The translations under genes were made by a program, and so were the position numbers. Below are positions 1-6,338 of a DNA stretch of 8,781 nucleotides, one piece after another. The DNA is from an uncultured Chloroflexota bacterium (lineage in GTDB: Bacteria; Chloroflexota; Anaerolineae; Aggregatilineales; Phototrophicaceae): contig CALKIA010000317.1 of assembly GCA_937988705.1 (NCBI GenBank), positions 1 through 8,781 of the forward strand. Direction: 5' to 3'. The stretch's first letter is position 1; each line of letters begins with the position of its first letter. The notes below the pieces were generated by a model that had not been told where the DNA came from, ran no database searches, and saw only the letters and a list, made by a program, of their open reading frames with translations.

Positions 1-389
1 TCCTGCTGCTGCTCGCGGCCTTCATTCTGAACAGCCCGATCCTCGTGGCGTTCGTCGCCGTCGCGCAGCTCCTCGGCGCGCTGGATGTGGCCGTCGCGCC
101 GTATCGCGTCTTCTACAAAGCGGTGGCGCAGCGCTTCGTCAAGCCGCATGTGATCGCCGATAACCCGGAACCCCACCGTTTCGCCATGCTCGTCGGCGCG
201 CTCTTCAACGGCGTCGCGACGCTGGCGCTGCTGGCAGGCGCACCGACGGCGGGTTGGGTGCTGGTATGGATCGTGATCGTGCTGGCGAACCTCAATTTCT
301 GGCTCAACTTCTGCGTGGGCTGCCTGATGTACTACCAGTTGAACCGACTGGGCGTACCCGGCTTCACGGTGGCGCGGATCGAATCATGA
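1..389 (+). CDS. DUF4395 family integral membrane protein (5' end missing)
   Basis: The reading frame is open to the left window edge (first full codon at base 3), so this is the C-terminal ~128 residues of a longer protein; the GTG at 45 is an internal Val rather than a start. The visible part is very hydrophobic, with about three membrane segments: one at the left edge, one in the middle (around FAMLVGALFNGVATL) and one near the end (around GWVLVWIVIVL). The last segment runs into NFCVGCLMYYQLNR, which matches the Cys-x-x-Gly-Cys-like signature typical of DUF4395 proteins. The function of that family is not established; members often sit near thioredoxin or sulfurtransferase genes. It ends in ATGA, where its TGA overlaps the ATG of the thioredoxin-like gene, so the two are almost certainly co-translated. 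The paired cysteines could exchange electrons or sulfur with that neighbour, but this is inference. Confidence 0.8.
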   Translation, partial: LLLLAAFILNSPILVAFVAVAQLLGALDVAVAPYRVFYKAVAQRFVKPHVIADNPEPHRFAMLVGALFNGVATLALLAGAPTAGWVLVWIVIVLANLNFWLNFCVGCLMYYQLNRLGVPGFTVARIES

Positions 390-781
390 TCGAACGCCTG
401 CTGATCGCGCTCGTCTTGCTCGCCGTCGGGGTTGTGATCTACCGCATCGTGATCGCCCGGCAAAAGGAAAACGCGAACGCGCTTTTGAGTGTTGATCCGC
501 TGCTCAGCGACGTTACGCCGGGCATCCCCGTGATCGTCTACTTCACCACGCCGATGTGCGCGCCGTGCAAAACGCGGCAGCAGCCGGCGCTGGAACGTCT
601 GCGGAATGAAGTCCAAGTGCAGATTGTCAAAGTCGATGCGTCCGAAAACCCGGATACTGCCCAACGTTGGGGCGTATTCGCGGCGCCGACAACCTTCGTG
701 ATCGACGGGAGCGGAAATACGCGGGCGGTGAATCACGGGGTAGCGGATTTCCATAAGTTGAAGGCACAATTACAGGGGTAA
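386..781 (+). CDS. Membrane-anchored thioredoxin-like protein
   Basis: This 131-residue protein has an N-terminal hydrophobic segment (residues ~4-24), read as a signal anchor, followed by a thioredoxin fold. The redox motif is C58-A-P-C61, preceded by the usual strand (VIVYFTTPM) and followed by a KxxxPxLE helix. The cis-proline lies at P101 in AAPTTFVID, and VKVDASENPD is the typical middle strand and loop. The CAPC motif differs from the classical CGPC, so its redox potential may differ. The frame is open further upstream, but the ATG at 386 is preferred because it begins exactly at the membrane segment and overlaps the upstream stop codon as ATGA, a translational-coupling arrangement. The domain is expected on the outer face of the cytoplasmic membrane if the anchor is N-in; orientation is not proven. 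The likely role is thiol-disulfide exchange, perhaps serving the DUF4395 partner. Confidence 0.88.
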   Translation: MIERLLIALVLLAVGVVIYRIVIARQKENANALLSVDPLLSDVTPGIPVIVYFTTPMCAPCKTRQQPALERLRNEVQVQIVKVDASENPDTAQRWGVFAAPTTFVIDGSGNTRAVNHGVADFHKLKAQLQG

Positions 782-847
782 GCGCCTCCCCCTGCCCCGC
801 GATGGGGAAATGCATTGAGGACGGCCAGCAGTTAGGATTAACAGGAT

Positions 848-2110
848 ATGCAACCAATTGTGAATCAACTGGGTGACCTGTCCAACGCGGAGATCAACCG
901 CTACGGGCGGCACCTGATTATGCCGGAATTCGGCATGGACGGTCAGCGTCGTTTGAAGGCATCCAGCGTGCTGATCATCGGCACGGGCGGTCTGGGCAGC
1001 CCGTTAGCGCTGTATCTGGCGGCAGCCGGTATCGGGCGCATCGGGCTGGTCGATTATGATGTGGTCGAAGAGACCAATTTGCAGCGGCAGATCGTACATG
1101 GACAAAGCAGCATCGGCATGACCAAAGTCGAGAGCGCCGAACGCCGCCTGCGCGACCTGAACCCGTTCCTACAAATCGACAAGTACAACGTCCCGTTGAC
1201 CAGCGAGAACGCGCTGGAGATTCTCGCGCCCTACGATGTGATCATCGACGGCACGGACAACTTCCCCACGCGCTATCTGACGAACGATGCGTGCGTCAAG
1301 CTCGGCAAGCCGAACGTGTACGGGAGCATTCTGCGCTTTGAGGGTCAGTTGAGCGTGTTCTACGCCAAAGAAGGCCCATGCTATCGCTGCATGTTCCCCG
1401 AACCGCCGCCGCCGGGACTCGTCCCGAACTGCGCGGAAGCGGGCGTGCTCGGCGTGCTGCCCGGCGTGATCGGCACCATGCAGGCGACCGAAGCGATCAA
1501 GCTGATCACCGGCATCGGTCAGACGATGGTCGGACGCATGCTGCTGTACGATGCGTCGGACATGAGCTTCACGACGATCAAGGTGCGTAAGAACCCCAAC
1601 TGCCCGGTGTGCGGCATCCCGCATGAAGAAGTGCAGTTGATCGACTACGAACAGTTCTGCGGCGTGCCCGCGCACGATCATGTGCCCGGTCAGGTGGCAG
1701 CGACCAACGGCAGCAGCGCGAAGGTGACCGACCTGAACGCGCCCGTGTATGATATCAATGTGCAGCAGTTGAAGGCGTTGTACGACAATGGATCGCCGTT
1801 TGTGCTGGATGTGCGCAACCCCGAAGAATTTGAGATTGCGGTCATGCCAGACACGATCAAAATCCCCAAGCCGCAGATTCAACTGGCGGTCGAGGATGTG
1901 AAGGCCGGACGCAAGACGGTCGACCAGACGGTGCTGGCGCAGATTCCGCGCGACCGCAACGTGATCGTGCACTGCCGGTCGGGCGTGCGCTCGGCAGATG
2001 TGATTCGCATGCTGCGGCAGGTCGGCTGGGACAACGAGAAGCTGATCAACGTAGAAGGCGGCATCCTCGCGTGGGCGCGGCAGATCGACACGAGCCTGCC
2101 GACGTATTAA
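848..2110 (+). CDS. moeZ: MoeZ/MoeB-type adenylyltransferase-sulfurtransferase (E1-like plus rhodanese)
   Basis: This 420-residue two-domain enzyme should adenylate the C-terminal Gly of a ubiquitin-like sulfur carrier (MoaD, ThiS or CysO type) and then transfer sulfur to it, supporting molybdopterin, thiamine or cysteine synthesis. The N-terminal ThiF/MoeB domain (~12-260) opens with NRYGRHLIMPEFG, has the ATP-binding loop GTGGLGS at 45-51, the DGTDNF segment at 134-139, the candidate catalytic C195 in PNCAEAGVLG, and zinc-binding pairs C178/C181 (CYRC) and C252/C255 (CPVC). A linker with IDYEQFCGV leads to a rhodanese domain (~299-420) with DVRNPEEFE and the active loop C376-RSGVRS. All key residues are present. 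An in-frame stop at 839 excludes an earlier start. AGGA occurs at 834-837 (10 bases from the ATG) and again at 843-846 (1 base), the first being the usable site. The gene lies 66 bp after the thioredoxin-like gene and just before a strong terminator. The symbol rests on domain architecture; MoeB-R or ThiF naming would also fit. Confidence 0.93.
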   Translation: MQPIVNQLGDLSNAEINRYGRHLIMPEFGMDGQRRLKASSVLIIGTGGLGSPLALYLAAAGIGRIGLVDYDVVEETNLQRQIVHGQSSIGMTKVESAERRLRDLNPFLQIDKYNVPLTSENALEILAPYDVIIDGTDNFPTRYLTNDACVKLGKPNVYGSILRFEGQLSVFYAKEGPCYRCMFPEPPPPGLVPNCAEAGVLGVLPGVIGTMQATEAIKLITGIGQTMVGRMLLYDASDMSFTTIKVRKNPNCPVCGIPHEEVQLIDYEQFCGVPAHDHVPGQVAATNGSSAKVTDLNAPVYDINVQQLKALYDNGSPFVLDVRNPEEFEIAVMPDTIKIPKPQIQLAVEDVKAGRKTVDQTVLAQIPRDRNVIVHCRSGVRSADVIRMLRQVGWDNEKLINVEGGILAWARQIDTSLPTY

Positions 2111-2138
2111 CCTCGATCAAAGCAGGAATAGTGTTCCG

Positions 2139-2172
2139 AATAGGCGTAGCAACTGCTGCGCCTATTTTTGTT
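2139..2172 (+). terminator. Rho-independent terminator after the moeZ-like gene
   Basis: Left arm 2139-2150 (AATAGGCGTAGC) and right arm 2155-2166 (GCTGCGCCTATT) form a 12-bp stem with a single T-G wobble and a four-base AACT loop. A T-rich run (2165-2169, then TT at 2171-2172) follows directly. It lies 28 bp after the moeZ-like stop codon and between convergent genes. The T-run favours plus-strand termination; on the minus strand the stem is followed only by TTCGG, so any action on the opposing gene would be weaker. Confidence 0.9.
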
Positions 2173-2198
2173 CACGCAGCAGCAATGATTGATCGCGC

Positions 2199-3539
2199 TC
2201 ATTCAATAAATCGAATAGTGATTTGCTCATCAGTCACCGGATCGTAATACTCGGTGAAGATTAAGCGCCCATCTTCAAACCATTCGACGGTGACGTGATC
2301 AATTGATACGCCGCCAGTAATATTCGCAACCCGTCGATCTTCCACCACATCGTAGATCGCGCCATTACTCAGCAGCACACGTGTTTTGTCTGGCGAGGTC
2401 GCAAGAATTTGCACGTACTCAGTTGTCAGGAGCTCGTCTGCGGCAATCACATGAATACCACGGTCAGTGGTCAGCAGCAGATCCTGCCTCAGAAACGGCC
2501 TTACATCCACCAGCCAACAGGGCTGGAAAACCGCATCCGCAATCTGCCCGTCAGCGCCTAACGCCGACAGTGTCGCGCCGTGAGCCTGCTGCAGCATGTA
2601 GTCGATCTCTCCACGATACAGCACAGTGGGTTCGCTGGTGGCCGAGGTTACATCGAGGGAGATCAGCTCAGACAATCCGGCAGTCGCATCCACGGTCCGC
2701 AGTACGGTGAGCTTCTCTCCATCAGAGCGGATAATGCCGCACGAGGCTTCTGGCCCGGAGAGAACCGTTTCGATCTGACAATCAGCATCAAGCGGATACT
2801 CGCGCAACCCGGCAGTATCATACATTGTGAATTCACAAGGCCCGTTTCCCAACGAGGTTCCGGCCATCTGCGAGAGCCAGCGTCCGCTGATCAGCATTTC
2901 AACTCGCGCTCGTGGCTCTGTGAGAATATACGGATAGCCGTCGAGAATCACGCTCAAGTTGTTGGGTGCCGTCACATCGAAACCGTAAAGCGTATCCCAA
3001 AGGCTGTCACTGTTGGTTGAGTTGATGATTACGCCCTGGGTAGCGCTCAACCAACTCAGCTGATCGGGCGGATAGCTCGAAAAAAGGTCATAGGGTACTG
3101 CCCCCAGACTGACTACGGCATCAGTGCGGGTTGACACCGCGTAATAATCATAGCGGTTGTCGCCATATGCGCCTAAAAGCAGCCAAGCGCCATCCGGTGA
3201 TAGGCTAGGCTGACGATATACGCCATCTTCATAGGTTGTCCAAGCGGCTATGATCGGCAGTCGCCGCAATTCGCCCGTTTCCGCCTGACATAACACCGCC
3301 TCTTCACTGAGATTAACCATCAGAATCCAGCCCGAATGTCCGGATACAGGGTCAAAACCGCACTGGTTGGGCGTGGGTGGCAGCGTCGCGTGGGGCGCAA
3401 GCGTCCGGTCGATGACGGCCACAACAGACAGATCAAACGGGATGGGATCGACTTGCGCCTGCGCTTTGGACAACCAGCCCAGACTCAAGAGCGTGAGTAG
3501 AATGATTACGCCAACGGACAGTGAGCTGCTAGTCTTCAT
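2199..3539 (-). CDS. Secreted protein of unknown function, beta-propeller-like
   Basis: I do not recognise a named family for this 446-residue protein. It has a clear Sec signal peptide: Lys2, a hydrophobic core at ~9-23 and a probable cleavage after A28 (KAQA|QV). The mature protein is rich in short beta-strands and turns. Segments such as PSLSPDGAWLLLGAYG (111-126) and ATSPDKTRVLLSNG (380-393) match the SPDG-plus-strand signature of TolB/WD40-like beta-propeller blades. Its six cysteines (60, 84, 235, 254, 267, 341) could form extracytoplasmic disulfides. No catalytic motif or cell-wall anchor was seen. The start is supported by AGGGA about 8 bases upstream. Base composition looks closer to balanced than in the flanking genes, suggesting a lineage-specific or acquired gene. 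The gene converges on the moeZ-like unit and lies downstream of the DinB-like operon, with a hairpin between. A repeat-rich lipoprotein-like sensor or binding protein is possible but unproven. Confidence 0.82.
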   Translation of the reverse strand: MKTSSSLSVGVIILLTLLSLGWLSKAQAQVDPIPFDLSVVAVIDRTLAPHATLPPTPNQCGFDPVSGHSGWILMVNLSEEAVLCQAETGELRRLPIIAAWTTYEDGVYRQPSLSPDGAWLLLGAYGDNRYDYYAVSTRTDAVVSLGAVPYDLFSSYPPDQLSWLSATQGVIINSTNSDSLWDTLYGFDVTAPNNLSVILDGYPYILTEPRARVEMLISGRWLSQMAGTSLGNGPCEFTMYDTAGLREYPLDADCQIETVLSGPEASCGIIRSDGEKLTVLRTVDATAGLSELISLDVTSATSEPTVLYRGEIDYMLQQAHGATLSALGADGQIADAVFQPCWLVDVRPFLRQDLLLTTDRGIHVIAADELLTTEYVQILATSPDKTRVLLSNGAIYDVVEDRRVANITGGVSIDHVTVEWFEDGRLIFTEYYDPVTDEQITIRFIE

Positions 3540-3568
3540 AGAGTTTCCCTGAGAAGCCTGTTAACTGT

Positions 3569-3596
3569 CGGGGAGCATCCGTGTGGATGCTCCCCG
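3569..3596 (-). terminator. Perfect 12-bp hairpin downstream of the DinB-like operon
   Basis: Arms 3569-3580 (CGGGGAGCATCC) and 3585-3596 (GGATGCTCCCCG) are perfectly complementary around a four-base GTGT loop. The hairpin begins 6 bp beyond the stop codon of the two-domain DinB-like gene, where a terminator is expected. However, no T-run follows on the minus strand (ACAGTTAACAGG), and only a weak one follows on the plus strand. It may therefore be an incomplete terminator, or an RNA-stabilising or processing structure, rather than a strict end of transcription. Confidence 0.6.
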
Positions 3597-3602
3597 GTCG
3601 CT

Positions 3603-4613
3603 TTACTTCCCGTGGATGATCGCGTCGATCCATTCGATATGTTCGGGGTAGTGCCAGAAGGTATTCGCGGCGGCGCGCGTGAACACCGGGTCGCCCGTGT
3701 CGTTTTCCTGTCCGGCCGGCAGGTAATGGCCATACGGTTTCTGCAACGCTTCCCACGTCAGCGACTTGATTTTGGCGTTCAGGCGCTGGTACGCGTCCGC
3801 CATCTGTCGCTGAGCGTCGTCCCACGGCACCGCCTGTGTCCGCTGCCGAATCTGCTCATTCATCAGGTCATAATCGTGGGAGGCCCACGCCGCCGGGTCG
3901 ATGCCCATCGCGGCGAGCCGATCCTGCTTATCCAGCAAGGTGACAACGCCGCTGCTCCACACCACGAGATGCATGACATGATCTTTGGCCGTCCAGCCCG
4001 CCGCGTCGGTCGGTCCGGTGGCCTGCGCTTCGGTCAACGACGTGAGGTAGCCCTGTAGGTAGTCCCACGACTTGTCCATATGCTTGAGCAGTTGATCCTG
4101 CGTCTCCACCGGGTCGGTGGTCGGAATCGCCTCAATCCACGGGCGATGCTCGGCATAATGCTCGTAGCCATCCCCCATGATGTAGTCGATAATCGGGTGG
4201 CCTTCGTCATCTTCTTGCCCCGCGGGCAGGAAATTACCGTAGGGACGCTGCATATCCTCCCATGACAGGCGTTCGAGCGCGGCCAGCATGCGACCGTGCG
4301 CGGCGTCAAAGCGGCGCATGACTTCCGCGACGGAGAGATAGCGATTCTGCTGCTGGATCACCGCGTTGATCTGGTCAATATCATGAGCTTGCCAGGTGGC
4401 CGCATCGACGCCCATCGTTTCGATGCGCCCCTGTTTGTTCAAGAGCGCGGCCACGCCATCTTCCCACACGGCGAGGTGGATGACATGGTCTTTGATCGTC
4501 CATCCGGCCGCATCGGTCGGGATGGTGAGCTGCGTCGGGTCGAGCGTGCGCACATAGGCGCTGAAGTCGTCGTAGCCCTGCCGCATATTGCTCAGGAGTT
4601 CGGTTTTATCCAT
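3603..4613 (-). CDS. Two-domain DinB-superfamily protein (tandem duplication)
   Basis: This 336-residue protein consists of two homologous halves (residues ~1-163 and ~172-334) offset by 169 residues. Each half looks like a DinB / ClbS-DfsB / mycothiol-dependent maleylpyruvate isomerase-type four-helix bundle. Half 1 carries GWTIKDHVIH (H43, H46) and YEHYAEH (H152, H156); half 2 carries GWTAKDHVMH (H212, H215) and FWHYPEH (H321, H325). In this superfamily one helix-2 His plus an HxxxH or ExxxH pair bind a divalent metal, and members act in thiol-dependent transfer, isomerisation or detoxification. The substrate cannot be read from sequence. Both halves keep the candidate ligands, so both may be active, but the WED after helix 2 of half 1 is WSS in half 2. 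No signal peptide is seen, so it is probably cytoplasmic. A GGGGAG ribosome site (4619-4624) supports the start. The gene follows a one-domain paralogue by 30 bp and is clearly its co-transcribed relative. Confidence 0.87.
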   Translation of the reverse strand: MDKTELLSNMRQGYDDFSAYVRTLDPTQLTIPTDAAGWTIKDHVIHLAVWEDGVAALLNKQGRIETMGVDAATWQAHDIDQINAVIQQQNRYLSVAEVMRRFDAAHGRMLAALERLSWEDMQRPYGNFLPAGQEDDEGHPIIDYIMGDGYEHYAEHRPWIEAIPTTDPVETQDQLLKHMDKSWDYLQGYLTSLTEAQATGPTDAAGWTAKDHVMHLVVWSSGVVTLLDKQDRLAAMGIDPAAWASHDYDLMNEQIRQRTQAVPWDDAQRQMADAYQRLNAKIKSLTWEALQKPYGHYLPAGQENDTGDPVFTRAAANTFWHYPEHIEWIDAIIHGK

Positions 4614-4643
4614 GATGTCTCCCCATAACAGACTAAAGTAGTT

Positions 4644-5153
4644 TCAGACTTGGTTCAGGTGCGCAATCGCGTCCAGCCACGGGCGGTGTTCTTCGTAATG
4701 CTCGTAGGTATTGCCCGCAATATACAGGTAAATCGGTTCGTTCCGGTAATGTTCTCCGACTTCAGGCAGATAGTCCACGAGCGGCGCATTGATCTCGGCC
4801 TCGGTGCTGATCGCCATCTGCGCCATCAGCCGCTGGTGGATCGTCGCAAAACGGCGCATAACCTCAGCGAACGGTAAGCCGTGCGTCCGCGCCTGCACCG
4901 CCGCATTGATCCCTTCGACGTCCCACGCCTCGATCAGCGCCGGATCAACGTCTATCACCTCGGCGCGCGACTGGCGCGTGAGCAGCGCCCAGACGCTGTC
5001 CTCCCACGTGGCCGCGTGCATGACATGATCTTTGATCGTCCAGCCGACCGCATCCGTCAGGACGGAATGCTGTTCGGGCGTCAGCGCGCGCAGATAAGCC
5101 ACGAACTCGGCGTAGCCCTGCTCCATCTTCGTAACCAACTCACTTTTTTGCAT
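4644..5153 (-). CDS. Single-domain DinB-superfamily protein
   Basis: This 169-residue protein aligns essentially without gaps to the first half of the adjacent two-domain protein. The same motifs fall at the same residue numbers: GWTIKDHVMH (H43, H46), TWEDS (49-53), EVMRRF (97-102) and YEHYEEHRPW (H152, H156). This supports a metal-binding DinB / ClbS-DfsB-like helical bundle with unknown substrate, probably a cytoplasmic thiol-dependent transferase or protective protein. Its ATG starts on the base after the TAG stop of the esterase gene (TAGATG), and its ribosome site AGGGGAG (~5158-5164) lies inside the esterase coding end. The two genes are therefore translationally coupled. Length is standard for a one-domain member. 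Confidence 0.87.
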   Translation of the reverse strand: MQKSELVTKMEQGYAEFVAYLRALTPEQHSVLTDAVGWTIKDHVMHAATWEDSVWALLTRQSRAEVIDVDPALIEAWDVEGINAAVQARTHGLPFAEVMRRFATIHQRLMAQMAISTEAEINAPLVDYLPEVGEHYRNEPIYLYIAGNTYEHYEEHRPWLDAIAHLNQV

Positions 5154-6218
5154 CTAGCTCCCCTTTCCAAACAGCACTTCTAAAGCGCGCCCCACCGTGC
5201 TTGACCACATGGTGTAGTTGTGCCCGCCGCTGAATTCGTGATAGGTCACATCGTAGCCGTGCTCACGCAGCAGTTGATTCATCTGGCGGTTGCGGGTCAG
5301 CAGCCATTCAAGCGTGCCGACATCCTGCCAGATCTTAATCGACTGGCCCTCGCCCAGCTTGACCAGCTTGTCGATGAGCATTTCGCGCCAGTCCGGCGCA
5401 ATGCCAAACGCCCCCGACTGGCTGATCACCTTGCCGAAGATCTCCGGCATGCGCATCCCCGCCCAGAACGCCATGAGCCCGCCCATCGACGCGCCGAGCA
5501 CGCCATAGCTCCCCGGATGTGCTTTCACATCGATCAGGTTGAGCTCTTTTTGCGCCAGCGGCAGCACATATTCCGTCGCAAAGTACAGCGTGGTGTCGTT
5601 CGCCGTGTATTCGACCATGCGGGCTGCGCCGCCATTGCCGAGCAGCGCCAGCGCGATCGGCTGAATGCGTCCCTGCGCGATCAGGTTATCGACGATATTG
5701 CACAAATAGGCTCGACGCACATAATCCGGCCCATCCCACACCACGACGAGCGGCACAGGCACAGCAACATCGGGCGGCTGATACAGGTAAACTTCGCGCG
5801 GCGCACTGGCGACCGTAATTCCCGCCTCGACCAAATGCCGGGTCAGTTTGCCCCGCGGCACGTTTTTTTTGCGCGCCACGAGCGTAGATAACGTGCAGTC
5901 CGGCATGATGAACACATGGTTGACCGAGTCCATGCCGTTCCACACTACATGCGGATTGAAGGGGTCGGCGAGTCGTTCTTCGCGTGAGAGCAGGTAGCCG
6001 TATTCGATGTAGGCGTCCAGTGGCAGGGTCAGCGTGTGCGCCCACACATCCGGTTCGACCTGTTCCAAGCGCACTGGCTGGCTTTCAAAGTCCCAATTGT
6101 TAAAATCACCGACGAGCAGCGGCGCGGGTTCCGCCCCCTCGCCGTACCACACAAAAGTCACCTGATCGCCGTCAATGAGCGGTGTGCCTTCCTCGCGGGC
6201 ACGTTCCAGTAGTGTCAT
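5154..6218 (-). CDS. Fes-like esterase with N-terminal CBM48-like domain
   Basis: Two domains are visible. Numbering here is from the outer ATG (6227), giving 357 residues. The N-terminal E-set/CBM48-like domain (~22-108) has FVWYG and GDFNNW (40-45), as in enterochelin-esterase N-domains and glycogen-binding modules. The C-terminal esterase domain (~143-353) has an alpha/beta-hydrolase fold with nucleophile S247 in GASMGG, H336 in SGGHNYTMW and a candidate acid, D302 or E307, in IWQDVGTLEW. It resembles the COG2382/Fes and Esterase-D (PF00756) group, hydrolysing carboxylic esters. A siderophore substrate is possible, but no siderophore genes are nearby. No signal peptide is seen, so it is probably cytoplasmic. 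AGGAG at 6228-6232 abuts the outer ATG with no spacer but lies 9 bases from the second ATG (6216-6218), so the second start is preferred; the alternative end is 6227. The gene leads the operon with the two DinB-like genes. Confidence 0.9.
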   Translation of the reverse strand: MTLLERAREEGTPLIDGDQVTFVWYGEGAEPAPLLVGDFNNWDFESQPVRLEQVEPDVWAHTLTLPLDAYIEYGYLLSREERLADPFNPHVVWNGMDSVNHVFIMPDCTLSTLVARKKNVPRGKLTRHLVEAGITVASAPREVYLYQPPDVAVPVPLVVVWDGPDYVRRAYLCNIVDNLIAQGRIQPIALALLGNGGAARMVEYTANDTTLYFATEYVLPLAQKELNLIDVKAHPGSYGVLGASMGGLMAFWAGMRMPEIFGKVISQSGAFGIAPDWREMLIDKLVKLGEGQSIKIWQDVGTLEWLLTRNRQMNQLLREHGYDVTYHEFSGGHNYTMWSSTVGRALEVLFGKGS

Positions 6219-6227
6219 ACGTCTCAT

Positions 6228-6338
6228 CTCCTATTTAGAAATTAATTTCATAAATTTTATCCAATCCTGACCTTTAGGCTATCCATGCGGTGAAAGAGCT
6301 TGTTAGAATTTAATAAAGATGACTGTTAAGGATGGCAT
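6228..6338. promoter_or_regulatory. AT-rich divergent intergenic region
   Basis: This 111-bp gap separates two divergent genes and is far more AT-rich than its surroundings (for example 6238-6260 and 6301-6320), as expected for back-to-back promoters. Candidate -10 elements are TAGAAT (6304-6309) or TTTAAT (6309-6314) for the plus-strand gene, and TAAAAT on the minus strand (about 6254-6259) for the esterase operon. No convincing -35 box sits at the proper distance from any of them, so exact promoters are not assigned. AAGGA at 6328-6332, six bases before the ATG at 6339, is the plus-strand ribosome site. Confidence 0.45.

Noticed and set aside
254..385. In-frame upstream extension of the thioredoxin-like protein to a start at 254
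   Set aside because: The extra 44 residues lie over the coding region of the DUF4395 gene in another frame and read as low-complexity Gly/Arg/Leu sequence. The ATG at 386 begins at the membrane anchor and overlaps the upstream stop.
332..769. 145-codon minus-strand frame opposite the thioredoxin-like gene
   Set aside because: It is antisense to a protein with CAPC and cis-Pro motifs. The translation is charged and low in order, with no family signal.
795..807. CCCC...GGGG mini-hairpin between the thioredoxin-like and moeZ-like genes
   Set aside because: It has only a four-base stem with no T-run, too weak to call a terminator, and would not separate the two genes into different units.
1169..1972. 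267-codon open frame on the minus strand inside the moeZ-like gene
   Set aside because: It is antisense to a gene with every expected E1/rhodanese motif. Its translation is rich in His, Arg and Ala without any recognisable domain, typical of a shadow frame in GC-rich DNA.
5220..5891. 223-codon open frame on the plus strand opposite the esterase gene
   Set aside because: It is antisense to the esterase catalytic domain, has a His/Arg-rich low-complexity translation and no ribosome site of note. It is a shadow frame.
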